Numbered from the stretch's first letter, positions 48,692-57,980 are shown. The stretch: 64,000 nucleotides of DNA from Gordoniibacillus kamchatkensis (GCF_000829455.1 NZ_JXAK01000035.1:1-64000); one strand, 5' to 3'. Program-made: numbers and translations. The notes: generated by a model not told the origin, from the sequence alone.

Positions 48692-49333
48692 ATGAACACA
48701 TACAATTTCGATATGCTCGGCATTGACCTGACTTTTTCTCCAGTTACAAATCGGCACAGCGATATTATTGCGAACGAAGCGACCTTAACCCTTGAAGATT
48801 CAACCCTCATTAAGCACTTCCCCACATCCAGACTCAACGAAGTCCAGAATCAATTGGATTTGTACTACAAGCGCCTTGCCGTCGAGTCCTACGGTGGCGA
48901 GGCTCCATTAATTCTTAGCACCAGCGAGTGGCTTCACCGGGGTTCTGCATCTGCGCCGCGGCCACTTTTCTTTGAAATTACCATCGTATATCGATCAGTT
49001 TGGTTAAGCATGTATTACTACGAACCGACCAGTCTGAACTCATTGAAGGAAATGCCGATTCGGAAAATCGGCCAAGGACTCCAAGCGTTACCGTTGTTAA
49101 TGCAAACGGCGAAACCCCGGTTCATCATTTTATCGCGGCGGTTCCCCCACCAGCAGAATCAGGCCGAGATCGTAACTGCCTTGACCAGAGTCTTGGAGTA
49201 TCTCCGCGAACTGGGCATCGAGTTCATTGCAGCCGGTGTATCGACCAGAGAGTTGACGTGGTTTCCCGATCTAGGATCCATTCATCTTTCTCAAACCAAT
49301 GGTGATTTTTTGCAAATAGCTGAAGGCTCCTAA
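48692..49333 (+). CDS. Degenerate EAL-like protein 1
   Basis: 213 residues. It aligns with the EAL-like proteins downstream: an FSPVTNRHSDIIANEA start, LDLYYKRLAVESYGGEAPLIL (compare LDFYYTKLSVETYKGTVPLIL in the 58709 protein) and ALPLLMQTAKPRFIIL in place of the IKID strand. The DDFG, AEGxE and QG residues are missing, so it should not cleave c-di-GMP. GGGGG precedes ATG 48692. It follows structured leader copy 1. Confidence 0.6.
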   Translation: MNTYNFDMLGIDLTFSPVTNRHSDIIANEATLTLEDSTLIKHFPTSRLNEVQNQLDLYYKRLAVESYGGEAPLILSTSEWLHRGSASAPRPLFFEITIVYRSVWLSMYYYEPTSLNSLKEMPIRKIGQGLQALPLLMQTAKPRFIILSRRFPHQQNQAEIVTALTRVLEYLRELGIEFIAAGVSTRELTWFPDLGSIHLSQTNGDFLQIAEGS

Positions 49334-49463
49334 TTCGACTTGTTTTAACAGTCAAGGGAAGTCGATTTTTTATTGAAGTTTCGGTCGCATAACGTGGAAG
49401 CAATTTATGTTTATGCAACTTTTTCCATCGCCAAACGTATGAAGGTAAAATGCTGATTGGGGG

Positions 49464-49673
49464 ATGAACGTTTTGGGGGTTGTGGGGGTTCTTCTTTTAA
49501 TATTGGGACTATTTATGTTGTTTAAACCTTCGATAATCTGGTCAATTACGGAAAGTTGGAAATCTAGCGATGCAACAGAGCCATCTGACTTATATGTATG
49601 GTCGACTCGTATTGGTGGATTGATGTTTACTCTTGCAGGATTAGGCGAAATTCTGGCGTTTTGGGTTTTGTAG
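49464..49673 (+). CDS. Small membrane protein, DUF6199-like
   Basis: 69 residues with two hydrophobic helices (LGVVGVLLLILGLFMLF and TRIGGLMFTLAGLGEILAFWVL) joined by PSIIWSITESWKSSDATEPSD, a pattern of the DUF6199 family of unknown function. GGGGGATG overlaps the start region. Confidence 0.6.
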   Translation: MNVLGVVGVLLLILGLFMLFKPSIIWSITESWKSSDATEPSDLYVWSTRIGGLMFTLAGLGEILAFWVL

Positions 49674-49847
49674 TATAGTAATGAATATTAGTCTTTGAAC
49701 TCTAACCGGATACGCCAATAGTACGCTTCACGTGACGGCCTTCTTTTTGGTCAAAACTCAACAAACAAGGATAGTTGAGTCTTGTCAAAATATGAAGAAG
49801 GTCTCTAGTGGCCTGAGATCGGAATCCAATTCAAGTGAGGTTTCAGA

Positions 49848-50882
49848 ATGAAGATTCTAAATAATATTGACTCCAGTCATTTCAACGATATAAAGAACTT
49901 GGTCAAGGACGCCGACGAATTGCACATTATCAGTCCGTTCCTGATGGAATCATTCGATGTATTCTTCGATGAGATCATCGCTCCCTCTGGAGTTAAGCGT
50001 ATCGTCTTAATCACAACCTTACGGGACAATGATCCCGACCTGTTCAAAAAGGCCAACTCCCTCTACTCGTTTTCAGTAAATTGTCTCACTCGCTCGATTG
50101 CGTATAGAGTACACGTTGACAACAAACTACACGGTAAAATCTATATCGCCAGTAAAGATGGCAGCCCGATCAGGGGTATCATTACATCAGCGAATTTCAC
50201 GGATCGGGGGTTAAGCCACAACCATGAGTGGGGTGTTCAGATAGATGACTCGGCAGCGTTAAAGCAAATCATTGCCGATATCAGTAAAGTCAGCAGTCAC
50301 GCTCTTACGAATGAGGAGCTTCACAACATTATTGTTAAAATCGACAGTTACACTAAGAACTCGGGAGAACCGGTCGCTCCTAAGATCAATCTGGAAGTAA
50401 ATAGCTATATCAAGCATAAGGTTATCGAAACCAAGTCGGACGTTCGTTATTTCATAAAGCCGGTTGGCTTCTCAGATGAACCTTTCGAGCCTTCCAGGAA
50501 ATTATCGAGTGATATTGAGGCCATGCATTTCTCGAAACGACGCCCGAATTCAGTACGGGTTGGAGATATTCTAATCTGTTATGGGGTTGGCTCGACAAAA
50601 CTATTGGGGTATTTCGAGGTGATAAGCGAACCGTACATATGGAACGAGAATTACAGATGGCCTTGGGAAGTAAAGGCTAGGAACCTCTGCCCGAAGTATA
50701 GCCAAGCTTGGTATAAATTCGAAAATACGATCTCGAGTATTCAGGCTTCTTTTGATTCCAAGCTGCCCATTACTTATGTAGGAGGAAGGACACTCGGAGC
50801 TTTGCAATTCGGAGCAGACAAAATCAGGCTGTCAGAGGAGTTTGCTCAGCATGTGATTAGTATCATTGAGGGCAGCGTATAA
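49848..50882 (+). CDS. PLD-type nuclease with PUA/EVE-like C-terminal domain
   Basis: 344 residues. The first 165 form a phospholipase D-like nuclease domain with HGKIYIAS and SANFTDRGLSHNHEWGV (a single HKD-type motif, about residues 96-130), as in BfiI/NgoFVII-type restriction enzymes. The rest resembles a PUA/EVE fold: RYFIKPVGFSDEPFE, RVGDILICYGVGSTKLLGYFEV, YRWPWEVKARNL. EVE-like domains read modified bases, so a modification-dependent restriction enzyme is a reasonable guess. GTGAGG precedes the ATG; no cognate methylase is adjacent. Confidence 0.7.
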   Translation: MKILNNIDSSHFNDIKNLVKDADELHIISPFLMESFDVFFDEIIAPSGVKRIVLITTLRDNDPDLFKKANSLYSFSVNCLTRSIAYRVHVDNKLHGKIYIASKDGSPIRGIITSANFTDRGLSHNHEWGVQIDDSAALKQIIADISKVSSHALTNEELHNIIVKIDSYTKNSGEPVAPKINLEVNSYIKHKVIETKSDVRYFIKPVGFSDEPFEPSRKLSSDIEAMHFSKRRPNSVRVGDILICYGVGSTKLLGYFEVISEPYIWNENYRWPWEVKARNLCPKYSQAWYKFENTISSIQASFDSKLPITYVGGRTLGALQFGADKIRLSEEFAQHVISIIEGSV

Positions 50883-51108
50883 GAGTTCAATACTTAAATT
50901 CTTACTATTGGATCGGTGACCTAAGGTGGCACATATCATTCATTCTTCAAAAAATCGGCTATTCGGAATTTGTGGTGCAATAGACTCTGATGACATTATA
51001 TCATAAAACGAATAATTATCTGGAAACATAACAGGGGTTTACCTTTGGTATGTTTCCCTTTTTGTTCCGCAACGCTATACAAATTTATTACAAAAATGGA
51101 GAATACTC

Positions 51109-51735
51109 ATGAGCTATATATTCAAATCGATAATGGCTGTCTTTATTCTAGCGATGATCGTTACTGCTTGTGGTCGTGAAAAGGGGGGAGAAATCCAAAC
51201 ACCGGCACCAGCATCAAATACACCTACTATCGATAAAGTTGTTGACCAGCCAACGAAAAACGAAAACCCACCTGTAACTCAAGCGCCGTTCTCTTTACCC
51301 GATGGGTATCAAACAGTTGAAGCGTCCACGTTTACTTTTGCAATTCCGAACAGCTGGCATGTGGAAAAGGGGAGTGGTAAAGACGCTTTCTCATTCCAAA
51401 AAAATGGGGAACAAATAGGTGAAACCGAGATTTTAGGATGGTTTGATTCTGAAACATGGAAAAACTTCAAGCCTAATCATGCTGAACAGACAGATTTCAA
51501 AGAACGCAACGACTTATTAGCAATTAAGAATATGGATGTTCACATCTATAAGATTCAGTTGACCCACACGAAACCGGCTGCTGATAAGGAAGCCGAATGG
51601 AAGTACAAGGAAACCCGCTGGTATGTATCCGTTAAGGAAAATGGGCGTTCATACGGCTTTTATTTTAACAGCGAAAAAATAGACGAAAATGTGATGGAAA
51701 CCGTACTATCATCATTTCGACTTAAACCCAAATAA
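51109..51735 (+). CDS. Lipoprotein with YjgB/PsbP-like outside domain
   Basis: 208 residues. The lipobox MIVTACGR sets the lipid-modified Cys near residue 22. A Pro/Thr/Asn-rich linker is followed by a domain of about 140 residues (TFTFAIPNSWHVEKGSGKDAFSFQKNG..ETEILGWFD) like many small Bacillales lipoproteins that carry a fold seen in PsbP/DUF1795. Function unknown. GGAG precedes the ATG. Confidence 0.65.
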   Translation: MSYIFKSIMAVFILAMIVTACGREKGGEIQTPAPASNTPTIDKVVDQPTKNENPPVTQAPFSLPDGYQTVEASTFTFAIPNSWHVEKGSGKDAFSFQKNGEQIGETEILGWFDSETWKNFKPNHAEQTDFKERNDLLAIKNMDVHIYKIQLTHTKPAADKEAEWKYKETRWYVSVKENGRSYGFYFNSEKIDENVMETVLSSFRLKPK

Positions 51736-51813
51736 TATAAGCCCGGCAATACAATTGGTCACAGAACTTAGACCAGCAGTGTAGTTCCAGGATATCGCCT
51801 ACATAAATAGGAA

Positions 51814-51865
51814 GAAAGGCAGTACAGGACTCTCACGATCTGAGTTCTGGCACTGCCTTTCATTT
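51814..51865. terminator. Intrinsic terminator, repeated family member 2
   Basis: GAAAGGCAGT-ACAG-GACTC pairs with GAGTT-CTGGC-ACTGCCTTTC, then ATTTTC. It lies between convergent genes. Confidence 0.75.
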
Positions 51866-51899
51866 TCAAAGAGATAAAAAGGTTGCTTGTTATTTCGGT

Positions 51900-52307
51900 T
51901 TATGACTCATTCATGTTATTCGCATGTTCAACAAAAGCTCTCAAGGCATTATTCCAACTGCCGAATCGTTTTTCATATGTACTTACTGAATATTTCGATA
52001 TTGAAGGAGAAAGATCATCATAGCGCGGCTGTCTGCCGAGAACAGTCCATACCGATCTTAAATTATCGAACAACTCTTCTTCCGAGATGTTTATCGGACT
52101 ACGTGTCGGTTGCAGCCCTGCCAGTTCAAGACAGGTAAACCATGACCCGAATCGTCTTGTCAGAGTAGTGCCATGATACTTTCCGTTAGCGTTGTATTCT
52201 TCAAGAGTAATTTTTGTTTTATTCAGTACTACGGCAACTCTCTTTAAGTCATTGATCAGTTCGTCATCACTCAGGAACCTATGGACTTCCTCTAACTTAA
52301 ACTCCAT
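51900..52307 (-). CDS. HNH-associated repeat protein without nuclease domain
   Basis: 135 residues made of two homing-endonuclease-associated repeats (each about 50 residues with the closing RFGSWxxxLxxAG-like helix: RFGSWFTCLELAGL and RFGSWNNALRAF). In longer relatives these repeats place an HNH nuclease on DNA; here no nuclease follows. Either a truncated homing-type gene or a small DNA-binding protein. GGGGGA precedes the ATG. Confidence 0.65.
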   Translation of the reverse strand: MEFKLEEVHRFLSDDELINDLKRVAVVLNKTKITLEEYNANGKYHGTTLTRRFGSWFTCLELAGLQPTRSPINISEEELFDNLRSVWTVLGRQPRYDDLSPSISKYSVSTYEKRFGSWNNALRAFVEHANNMNES

Positions 52308-52412
52308 CGTAGTATCCCCCGTAACATAATCAAAAGGCTTCTATATAAAGTCTACCACAAAACGGCAGTAAAGAACTCCCTTTCCCGATTCTCGACGTTG
52401 CCTTCTTGGGCT

Positions 52413-52642
52413 AACTCGTAAGAATCCGCTCTACGAGGCTCACAAATCGATTTTATGGTTCTCTCACCTCCCGCTATCGGGGTTTGATCGCTTACAAGTT
52501 CTTTCACGGCTAAATTGGGTCACCCGCTCTCAATGGTTTGCTTTTGCCTTTCATTCGGTTCGAATAGATCGTCTGTCGGTTAGGTGTTCAAGAACTTCCC
52601 CATCTCGGGGGTTAGAAGAACAGTTTTCTTCTCTGCCCAAAC
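52413..52642 (+). repeat. 230-bp direct repeat, copy A
   Basis: Shares long blocks with copy B at 54057: AATCCGCTCTACGAGGCTC, ACAAATCGATTTT, ATCGGGGTTTGATCGCTTACA, AACTTCCCCATCTCGGGG and GAACAGTTTTC. It ends about 75 bases before a lipoprotein gene. The 3' end has AGAAGA-ACAGT-TTTCTTCT, a hairpin-like unit whose core is also seen near 56133. Fills most of the gap 52308-52715. Confidence 0.75.
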
Positions 52643-52715
52643 CGCTTATACGCAACTTATAATTTATCGCTTTCGTCTATTGGTTATGGATATGCAATAG
52701 ATCGGAGGTTTCCTG

Positions 52716-53993
52716 ATGAGCAAAAAACGATTCATCATATTTTTCACTGTAATACCTTTTTTGTTCGGATGCGAAGATAAGTCAGGATTCCAAAAGCCAA
52801 CAACTCAGATACAACAGTCTGCGCAAACCCCTGACGTGAAACGAGCCCTTTCTTATATCAAAACCGTTCCGGGTGATGAGTACGAGGGATTCGTTTATGA
52901 AGGCATGCTACACAAGGAACTGAGAGATAACGGATTTGGTTGGTCATTGCTTGATGTGTCCAAAGCGTTCGGGATTCCTGTTCAGGAAATTGAGAAGCCG
53001 GAACAATATAAGGATTTCGTGATACCATACGAGTTCAGAATTGGAAGCAAGGATAATGAGGTCACCTTTAGGTTGGATACGAGTCATAAAGAAAGCTTAA
53101 AGTATTTGAAATTCGCTGAAGGGGCTAACGCAACTTATCACGTTTTTCAGAACGACCATGAAGTGAAGATGGAGACACAGCCTTTCACTCATCATGGAGG
53201 CGGTATCAATATTCAGCCTTTGGAGTTATTGCAGTTGCTTCATATCGGATATATCCAGAAGGGGCAAACCATTTATGTCGGTCAAGATAAACCTTCACCA
53301 ATCAACGGGAAAGTGTTGTTTGACAATAAAGTCGAGATAGGCAGCAACCAAAAACTCAATGTCAGCCTTGTTTATTACTATGATCCGGGTACAAAACCAA
53401 ACTATGAGAAAGTCGAACTGATTATTGATGGAGAGCCGGTCATCCTCTTTGATCAAGACCATAAAGGAAGCTCTGGCTACTATCAGAACGGTTTTGTTGA
53501 AGCCATTACTTTTAGAGGAAGCCAGCTTCTGAAAGTAAATTTGGATGAAGATGCTATCATTCTAAAGAGAACCAGCAATCGTTGGGAACGTGTTTTTTCA
53601 CCGGAAAAATATAATTCTATCCTGCATGGCACTCTGTCGCTTCAGATTGCTTCTGATGGATCAGGAAAGTTTATCGATAGCGAGCATCGTCTGACACATG
53701 AAGTAAGTACCACAGGCGGTATGCCTAATACCGTGTATCCAATTGACTTGATCTCTTTCGGACATTTCGAATTAGATGAAGCACAGAAGGAACTAGCAAT
53801 TACGGCGGAGTTAAGTGCAAGGAATGAAGGCCGGAGTATTTTTAACATGAAAGTCCGATTCCTTTTCGACGGAACAACGTTTATCCCGAACAGAATGGCT
53901 TCTTGGGATGATGGTAAATTCGGGGCGGATAAAAGCTCCGGTAAAGAGATACAATCCTTGGACGATTACATGCAGTTTTCGTATTCGCTGTAA
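52716..53993 (+). CDS. Large lipoprotein, unknown function
   Basis: 425 residues. The lipobox is FLFGCEDKS (Cys about 19). The mature part starts with a Gln/Thr-rich linker, then a mixed domain (YIKTVPGDEYEGFVYEGML, VTFRLDTSHKESLKYLKF) and a beta-rich second half. No family is recognised. GGAGGTTT precedes the ATG. It is framed by copies A and B of the 230-bp repeat. Confidence 0.6.
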   Translation: MSKKRFIIFFTVIPFLFGCEDKSGFQKPTTQIQQSAQTPDVKRALSYIKTVPGDEYEGFVYEGMLHKELRDNGFGWSLLDVSKAFGIPVQEIEKPEQYKDFVIPYEFRIGSKDNEVTFRLDTSHKESLKYLKFAEGANATYHVFQNDHEVKMETQPFTHHGGGINIQPLELLQLLHIGYIQKGQTIYVGQDKPSPINGKVLFDNKVEIGSNQKLNVSLVYYYDPGTKPNYEKVELIIDGEPVILFDQDHKGSSGYYQNGFVEAITFRGSQLLKVNLDEDAIILKRTSNRWERVFSPEKYNSILHGTLSLQIASDGSGKFIDSEHRLTHEVSTTGGMPNTVYPIDLISFGHFELDEAQKELAITAELSARNEGRSIFNMKVRFLFDGTTFIPNRMASWDDGKFGADKSSGKEIQSLDDYMQFSYSL

Positions 53994-54056
53994 ATGATTT
54001 CAGAAAATTGACAGTTTAGGACTCCCTCTCTGAGCTTTTATTTTCCGTAATTTGTT

Positions 54057-54285
54057 AACTCATAAAAATCCGCTCTACGAGGCTCACAAATCGATTTTCT
54101 TGTACTCGTCCTTCTGTGATCGGGGTTTGATCGCTTACAAGCCGTTTCACGGCTAAAATGGGGTTCCGCTCTTAATGGTATGCTGTTGCCTGTTATTTGG
54201 ACGCATAAATCGACTGCCGGTCAGGTGTCCAAAAACTTCCCCATCTCGGGGATTAAAGGAACAGTTTTCCTTTATGTCCAATCCG
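54057..54285 (+). repeat. 230-bp direct repeat, copy B
   Basis: About three quarters identical to copy A, in the same orientation 1.64 kb downstream, about 260 bases before another lipoprotein gene. The terminal unit changes to AAAGGAA-CAGT-TTTCCTTT: both arms differ from copy A, yet pairing is kept. Confidence 0.75.
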
Positions 54286-54545
54286 TCGCTTTATTTTGGG
54301 GTGTACAATTATAGAAGGAAAAGAGCTTGCTCTTTCTGCTTTCGTTGTGAATTATCTGTCCGGTGTCCCGACTACTATGAATATTTCGGCTTGCCATATT
54401 TCGATGTAACAGTACCGTTTGGTTAATGGGTCAGAGCCACTGTGTCAATAAAAAGTAGAATCATTATGTTATTATACAGAGCCAAACGGGGATTAAGCTA
54501 AACGGTAATTGCAGAGGAAACTTATTTAAAGGAGCATAATGTAAT

Positions 54546-55664
54546 ATGAAAAAATTGTTTTATGCAATGGTACCCGTGTTGCTATTAACTGCGTGCTCCG
54601 AGGCACCAACAAACATCACGAATTCACCGACTCCTTTATACACGGCAACCGCAAGTCCAATCCAACCTTCGCGCACAGCCGCATCCAACACAATCCTTGT
54701 AACGGGACCGCTCACTTTGTCAAGGAACGATCTATTCCAGATTACAAAAAAGCAAGAATACTTGAGTGTGGTACTTACTAACGGAAAGTATTTCGAAGAC
54801 TGGTCCCCAGGGCCTTTAATGGGACGCAATTGGGAGGGAGAATTCCAAATCCAGCTTTCCAATGAAAACGGCGATGTGAAAAGTGCCGTCGATTTAAATA
54901 GTTATTTTAATGACGAAATGGTGTTCAACTCGTTCTTTGACATCGATTTCGATGATTACAACGGGGATGGGAATATTGACTTTACAATTGGTCAATATGC
55001 ATCGAGCAACGGCGGTATATTTAAGCTGTTTACGCTTGATAAGTCTGGACGAATCGAAGAGTTGCCTATTAAAGGGCATCAGGAAATATTAATGAGCGGT
55101 ACTGGGCGTTACTCCACCAAGTTGGCTAAAAACAAATTGGGTTTTTCATGCACGTATTATGACAACAGTATCGGAAAAGACGTCATACAATCCTTTGTGT
55201 GGAACGGAAGAGAATTCGTCAGTGAATCGAGATTCGGTCAACCGATTACAGACTCAGAATACGATGTCTCCAATCTGGAACTGCCCTTGCCGAAGGGATG
55301 GAACTTGAGTACCGGAGACCGCTTTGGCGCATCCATCACCGACGAGAACGGAGTCAATCTCGGTGGAGTTGTCACGTACCCGTATGTTGACGATTTTGAC
55401 TTCAAATTTTATCAGCCCAACCATAGCGAACTTACAAATGAAGAAGCGATCGATACTCCCATCGGAAGCGGCAAGCTATATACGCTCGACGCTGACAACG
55501 GTACAGCCGCCTCCGGCCTAACCGGCACACATGACGTCTATTTCGCAGTCATCCCGATACAAGACAAAATTATTTACGTACTGGAATTTTCAAAGCATGA
55601 CAAAGAGGCGGCGTCCAAAAAGCAATTCCTCGGTCTACTGAACGGGTTGCGGTTAAAAAAGTGA
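54546..55664 (+). CDS. Large lipoprotein with DxNxDG motif
   Basis: 372 residues. Lipobox LLLTACSEA (Cys about 17), a Thr/Pro/Ser linker, then a domain with FDDYNGDGNIDFTIGQY (about residue 138), an FG-GAP-like calcium site, and a C-terminal domain (LPLPKGWNL..) like those of small membrane-anchored lipoproteins. Function unknown. AAAGGAGC precedes the ATG. Confidence 0.6.
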   Translation: MKKLFYAMVPVLLLTACSEAPTNITNSPTPLYTATASPIQPSRTAASNTILVTGPLTLSRNDLFQITKKQEYLSVVLTNGKYFEDWSPGPLMGRNWEGEFQIQLSNENGDVKSAVDLNSYFNDEMVFNSFFDIDFDDYNGDGNIDFTIGQYASSNGGIFKLFTLDKSGRIEELPIKGHQEILMSGTGRYSTKLAKNKLGFSCTYYDNSIGKDVIQSFVWNGREFVSESRFGQPITDSEYDVSNLELPLPKGWNLSTGDRFGASITDENGVNLGGVVTYPYVDDFDFKFYQPNHSELTNEEAIDTPIGSGKLYTLDADNGTAASGLTGTHDVYFAVIPIQDKIIYVLEFSKHDKEAASKKQFLGLLNGLRLKK

Positions 55665-55753
55665 ACTCCAACCGATTGGGGATAAGGCTAGTCACGAAGG
55701 CCCTTCAGCCCTTCGTGGTTGTTGGTCGATTACGCTAATAGTTCAATATTACA

Positions 55754-55792
55754 ACGTAGAGAGCCACCTCGATCTGAGGTGGCTCTCTACGT
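55754..55792. terminator. Perfect 17-bp hairpin
   Basis: ACGTAGAGAGCCACCTC and its exact complement surround a 5-base loop. There is no T tail, so termination is only one possibility. A shorter hairpin ACGAAGG/CCTTCGT lies at about 55695-55717. Confidence 0.6.
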
Positions 55793-55880
55793 TATGAGCA
55801 TGGCTCTATTTCGTTAACAATGTGGCTCTTACTTATTAATCAAGCGGCTCTGTCGCACTAATTTATTCATACTATTCAGA

Positions 55881-55930
55881 AAAAGGCAGCAAAGGACTCG
55901 CCCTACGAGTTCTGTGCTGTCTTTCTTTTT
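55881..55930 (+). terminator. Intrinsic terminator, repeated family member 3
   Basis: AAAGGCAGCAAAGGACTCG pairs with CGAGTTCTGTGCTGTCTTT (a few mismatches), then CTTTTT. Confidence 0.65.
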
Positions 55931-56014
55931 GTAACTCGAAAAAGTAATTCTCCGGGAATCGCATGTTCGGCTTCTTTTCGGCAGTACATCCCCGAGACCA
56001 ATTACTATTGTTAT

Positions 56015-56088
56015 GGATGCGGTATCGCTGACCAGATGTGTACTCCCATCCCTCCTACGTGGGTTCTCGTTCTTAGCGATCCGCATCC
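56015..56088 (+). ncRNA. Structured leader element, copy 2
   Basis: GGATGCGG (56015-56022) and ATCGCT (56024-56029) pair with AGCGAT (56075-56080) and CCGCATCC (56081-56088). The inner CCCA..TGGG hairpin again carries a CCTCC-containing loop. It lies 260 bases before the recombinase gene. The rest of the gap 55931-56216 shows no gene. Confidence 0.55.
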
Positions 56089-56216
56089 GTACCGACAGTC
56101 ATAATTACAGTCATCCGAAGTCTGCCCAAAAGAACAGTTTCCTCTTTTTCGTCAGTCAGGGGGTTTTATTCTGGTCGACATGAGGTTCACTATGCCCGGA
56201 ATCCCCTCCCTTCTAG

Positions 56217-56329
56217 CTCGTCGCACAATAGTCATTATATGACGAGTTTGGTATTCCGGCTGGCGGTTAACGCCACCTGTTCGGTCTTATCTCGTCGTAC
56301 AATGTACGTTTACAACTCGTCGTATAACG
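56217..56329. repeat. CTCGTCG repeats, candidate recombinase sites
   Basis: Direct copies CTCGTCGCACAATA (56217-56230), CTCGTCGTACAATG (56291-56304) and CTCGTCGTATAACG (56316-56329); an inverted TATGACGAG at 56238-56246 makes a partial inverted pair with the first copy (about 30 bp overall, like a two-arm recombination core). They stand directly before the tyrosine recombinase gene. Confidence 0.6.
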
Positions 56330-56350
56330 TTTGGCAAGGGGGTGCTAATC

Positions 56351-57262
56351 TTGAGAATCGATGCGGTCGCCGCGCTGTGCTTGAAGCGGTTGGAAGCCGA
56401 TGGGAAATCGGCAAATACGCTTAGAGGCTATGAAATGTGCTTTAGGCGGTTCCTGAATTGGTTGGCGGCTTCATGGGGTGAGGTTACGGAGATCGAGGAC
56501 GTGACGCAGACCGTAGTCCGGGACTTCAAGGCGTTTCTCCAATCAAGAATGGATGCACGGACGCAGCGGCAGTTTGCCCCGGCGACGATAAACCAGAATT
56601 TGATTGCCTTAAGGACGTTGCTAGTATTCGCAGGAGCCCTCGGGGTACAGTTCCGCTCCGACCCGATCAGCGCGATCAAGCTGATCCCGGTCGCCAAGCA
56701 GAACGAGACCAGATGGCTCAATCAAGATGAAGTCGCAAGAATCTTCCATGCCATTGAGTTATTAAAGCGCACCAGCGACAAAAGAAAGGCGCTTTACAAA
56801 GCGGTCGTTTCCGTCTTAGTCAACTGCGGTTTGCGTGTCGATGAAGCCGCCAATCTAATGTTGACCGATGTGATCTTGCCTTCCGGTCTAATTGTTGTCA
56901 GAAGCGGAAAAGGCGGAAAGTATCGGCATGTTCCATTCAAGCAGAAGACGAAAAATACTCTCGAGCGCTGGTTATTTTTCCATGATAGGAAATCGCCCTA
57001 CCTGTTCTATTCGCAGCGAAGTGACCGTATGACAACTCGTGCAATTCAGCACATGATCGAGAAGTTGTCGGAGTTAACGAAGATCGATTTCACGGTACAT
57101 CAGCTCCGCCACACGTATGCTAAGGGGGTTGCCCGAGAAAGCGGCCAGATCGAAACGGTCGCATCTCTGCTCGGACACGCCAATATTCAAACGACCAGGC
57201 GGTACATCGAGCCTTCGATGCAGGAGATGGGTTCGGTCATTGAGCGAGTGGAATTTGAATGA
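56351..57262 (+). CDS. Tyrosine recombinase (phage integrase family)
   Basis: 303 residues, XerC/D-like size. N-terminal SAM-like core-binding domain (KSANTLRGYEMCFRRFLNWL) and a C-terminal catalytic domain with all active residues: R162 in CGLRVDEA, K in SGKGGKYRHV, H250 and R253 in HQLRHTYAK, H276 in LLGHANIQTT and Y285 in RRYIEPS. TTG 56351 behind AAGGGGG is chosen. It probably acts on the CTCGTCG repeats upstream, for integration, inversion or dimer resolution of this region. Confidence 0.88.
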   Translation: MRIDAVAALCLKRLEADGKSANTLRGYEMCFRRFLNWLAASWGEVTEIEDVTQTVVRDFKAFLQSRMDARTQRQFAPATINQNLIALRTLLVFAGALGVQFRSDPISAIKLIPVAKQNETRWLNQDEVARIFHAIELLKRTSDKRKALYKAVVSVLVNCGLRVDEAANLMLTDVILPSGLIVVRSGKGGKYRHVPFKQKTKNTLERWLFFHDRKSPYLFYSQRSDRMTTRAIQHMIEKLSELTKIDFTVHQLRHTYAKGVARESGQIETVASLLGHANIQTTRRYIEPSMQEMGSVIERVEFE

Positions 57263-57302
57263 AATTGGTTACTCAAATCAAAATGATATGGAGTGGTATT
57301 CA

Positions 57303-57980
57303 ATGAACGTTATCGGCGGAAAGTTTATTCCTGTGGTGGACGAGCAATTCAAAATTGTTGCTTATGAGGCTGGAATTGAGCTAATGGAGTTGGAAAAGGA
57401 AGAGGCCGATTTCAGTCTCGACGGCATCGACCTGAGCAAGCTTTTCGCTAACCCGGACTATTTCATTCAAAAGCTTGCTCTCGAGAACTACCGAGGATCG
57501 GTTCCGTTAATTCTTAAAGCCGACTGTGCTGATCCACTTCCCGATTCGTTTCCAAGACCCGAAGGGGTTCAAATCGTTCTTCTGTTAAAAGAATGGATGG
57601 ATATAAAATATCTTGATCGCGTCTTCGAACTCTACGCTGGCGAGGGGATTTCGTATGCTTTGGCGGAAAACGCGCAAGGGGTAATGTCTTGGCCTTTTCA
57701 CTTTAATGCTCACCCGGAGTTTATTAAGATATCGCCGGATCGACGTTTTCCTCGCAATCAAATGCTTATTGACTATGCGGGAGATAAGTGGGCATTGAAC
57801 AACTTGTTCGAGTGCTTTTATAAGCCGATCAAAGACATGGGTATCCGTATCATCGCTTGCGATATTCTTTCCGAAGAAGATTTTGAACTTATGAAGCCGG
57901 TTGCCGATGTGTTCATGGGGACTTGGATAACGGAACAGGTGGCGTCTAGAAAAATCGAGGTTCACAATGGAGCCGAATAA
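57303..57980 (+). CDS. Degenerate EAL-like protein 2
   Basis: 225 residues. Start FIPVVDEQFKIVAYEA matches the YQPIVD..VxGYEA region; QKLALENYRGSVPLIL, IVLLLKE, HPEFIKISP and VADVFMGTWITE follow EAL order. The catalytic DDFG is replaced by AENAQGVMSWPF, the Asn before it by Lys, and the AEGIE Glu by CDILSE. It should be inactive but could still bind nucleotide or protein. Closely related to the 60275 protein. It overlaps the next gene by 14 bases. Confidence 0.7.
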   Translation: MNVIGGKFIPVVDEQFKIVAYEAGIELMELEKEEADFSLDGIDLSKLFANPDYFIQKLALENYRGSVPLILKADCADPLPDSFPRPEGVQIVLLLKEWMDIKYLDRVFELYAGEGISYALAENAQGVMSWPFHFNAHPEFIKISPDRRFPRNQMLIDYAGDKWALNNLFECFYKPIKDMGIRIIACDILSEEDFELMKPVADVFMGTWITEQVASRKIEVHNGAE

